Shown here: one piece after another, positions 63,982 through 64,000 of the stretch
Numbering within the stretch: position 1 is the stretch's first letter
Layout of the letters: each line of letters opens with the position of its first letter
From: Bacteroidales bacterium
Lineage (GTDB): Bacteria; Bacteroidota; Bacteroidia; Bacteroidales; UBA10428
Assembly: GCA_035299085.1 (NCBI GenBank)
Contig: DATGXG010000017.1
Location: 1 to 64,000, forward strand
Length of the DNA stretch: 64,000 nucleotides
Direction of reading: 5' to 3'
Translations under genes and position numbers: made by a program
The notes under the pieces: generated by a model
The model's input: the letters and a program-made list of their open reading frames with translations, nothing else
Databases searched by the model: none
What the model was told of the DNA's origin: nothing

Positions 63982-64000
63982 TTGCAGAAATAGCGCGCCA

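Overview
The window looks like a chromosomal segment of an anaerobic or microaerophilic member of the Bacteroidota (Bacteroidales/Marinilabiliales-like; inference). The grounds are two SusC/SusD pairs, many lipoproteins with a Cys followed by acidic residues, TAnnTTTG-type -7 promoter elements, glycyl-radical chemistry, and intergenic REP/MITE-like palindromes of the kind common in this phylum. No phage, IS transposase, CRISPR array or rRNA was found. Two tRNA genes (Leu-UAA, Gly-GCC) lie near 41 kb.

Layout. 0-5 kb: the 3' part of a GH29 alpha-L-fucosidase, a small lipoprotein, a GreA/Rnk-like protein, a long palindromic repeat, a secreted protein built from four 31-residue repeats, then uppP-xth. 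5-10 kb: a phosphorelay (hybrid kinase with HPt plus an NtrC-type regulator) followed by a membrane-anchored coiled-coil protein with a possible sigma-54 promoter. 10-24 kb: a sulfur/metal-themed region. It holds a five-gene cassette (orphan ABC ATPase, Cys-rich P-loop GTPase, NifS/IscS cysteine desulfurase, corrinoid-FeS-type Fe-S protein, hemolysin-like N-acyltransferase). A convergent Rrf2 regulator follows, then a porin-PstSCAB-like transporter without PhoU, then larE, a LuxR-type regulator, cysK and metY. A TGTACA-MT-M-ATT box occurs upstream of three of these units, so they may be co-regulated.

24-33 kb: an aldo/keto reductase with 4Fe-4S motifs, two methyltransferases (one fused to a DUF2007-like domain), mutS, a class-V aminotransferase carrying a degenerate extra half-domain, and a two-domain PRC-barrel protein. 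33-38 kb: an apparent operon of a secreted M64 metallopeptidase, a glycyl-radical activating enzyme and a trans-4-hydroxy-L-proline dehydratase (HypD), which suggests use of hydroxyproline-containing protein. 38-43.5 kb: a small charged protein, truA, a DUF1080 lipoprotein, a DUF4342 protein, the tRNAs, a Tat-type sugar-phosphate isomerase/epimerase-like protein and an unknown membrane protein. 43.5-48.5 kb: two overlapping sensor kinase genes.

48.5-64 kb: a seven-gene minus-strand operon, fasciclin - susC - susD - fasciclin - fasciclin - susC - susD, with no glycoside hydrolase, ending at a clear terminator. Together with the sulfur/Fe-S cassette, the protease-HypD operon and the 31-residue-repeat protein, this is among the least explained content. 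Several start codons were moved from the longest open frame to better supported positions (uppP, cysK, mutS, the acyltransferase, both methyltransferase-region genes, the PRC protein, susD/susC, the isomerase and the DUF1080 protein).
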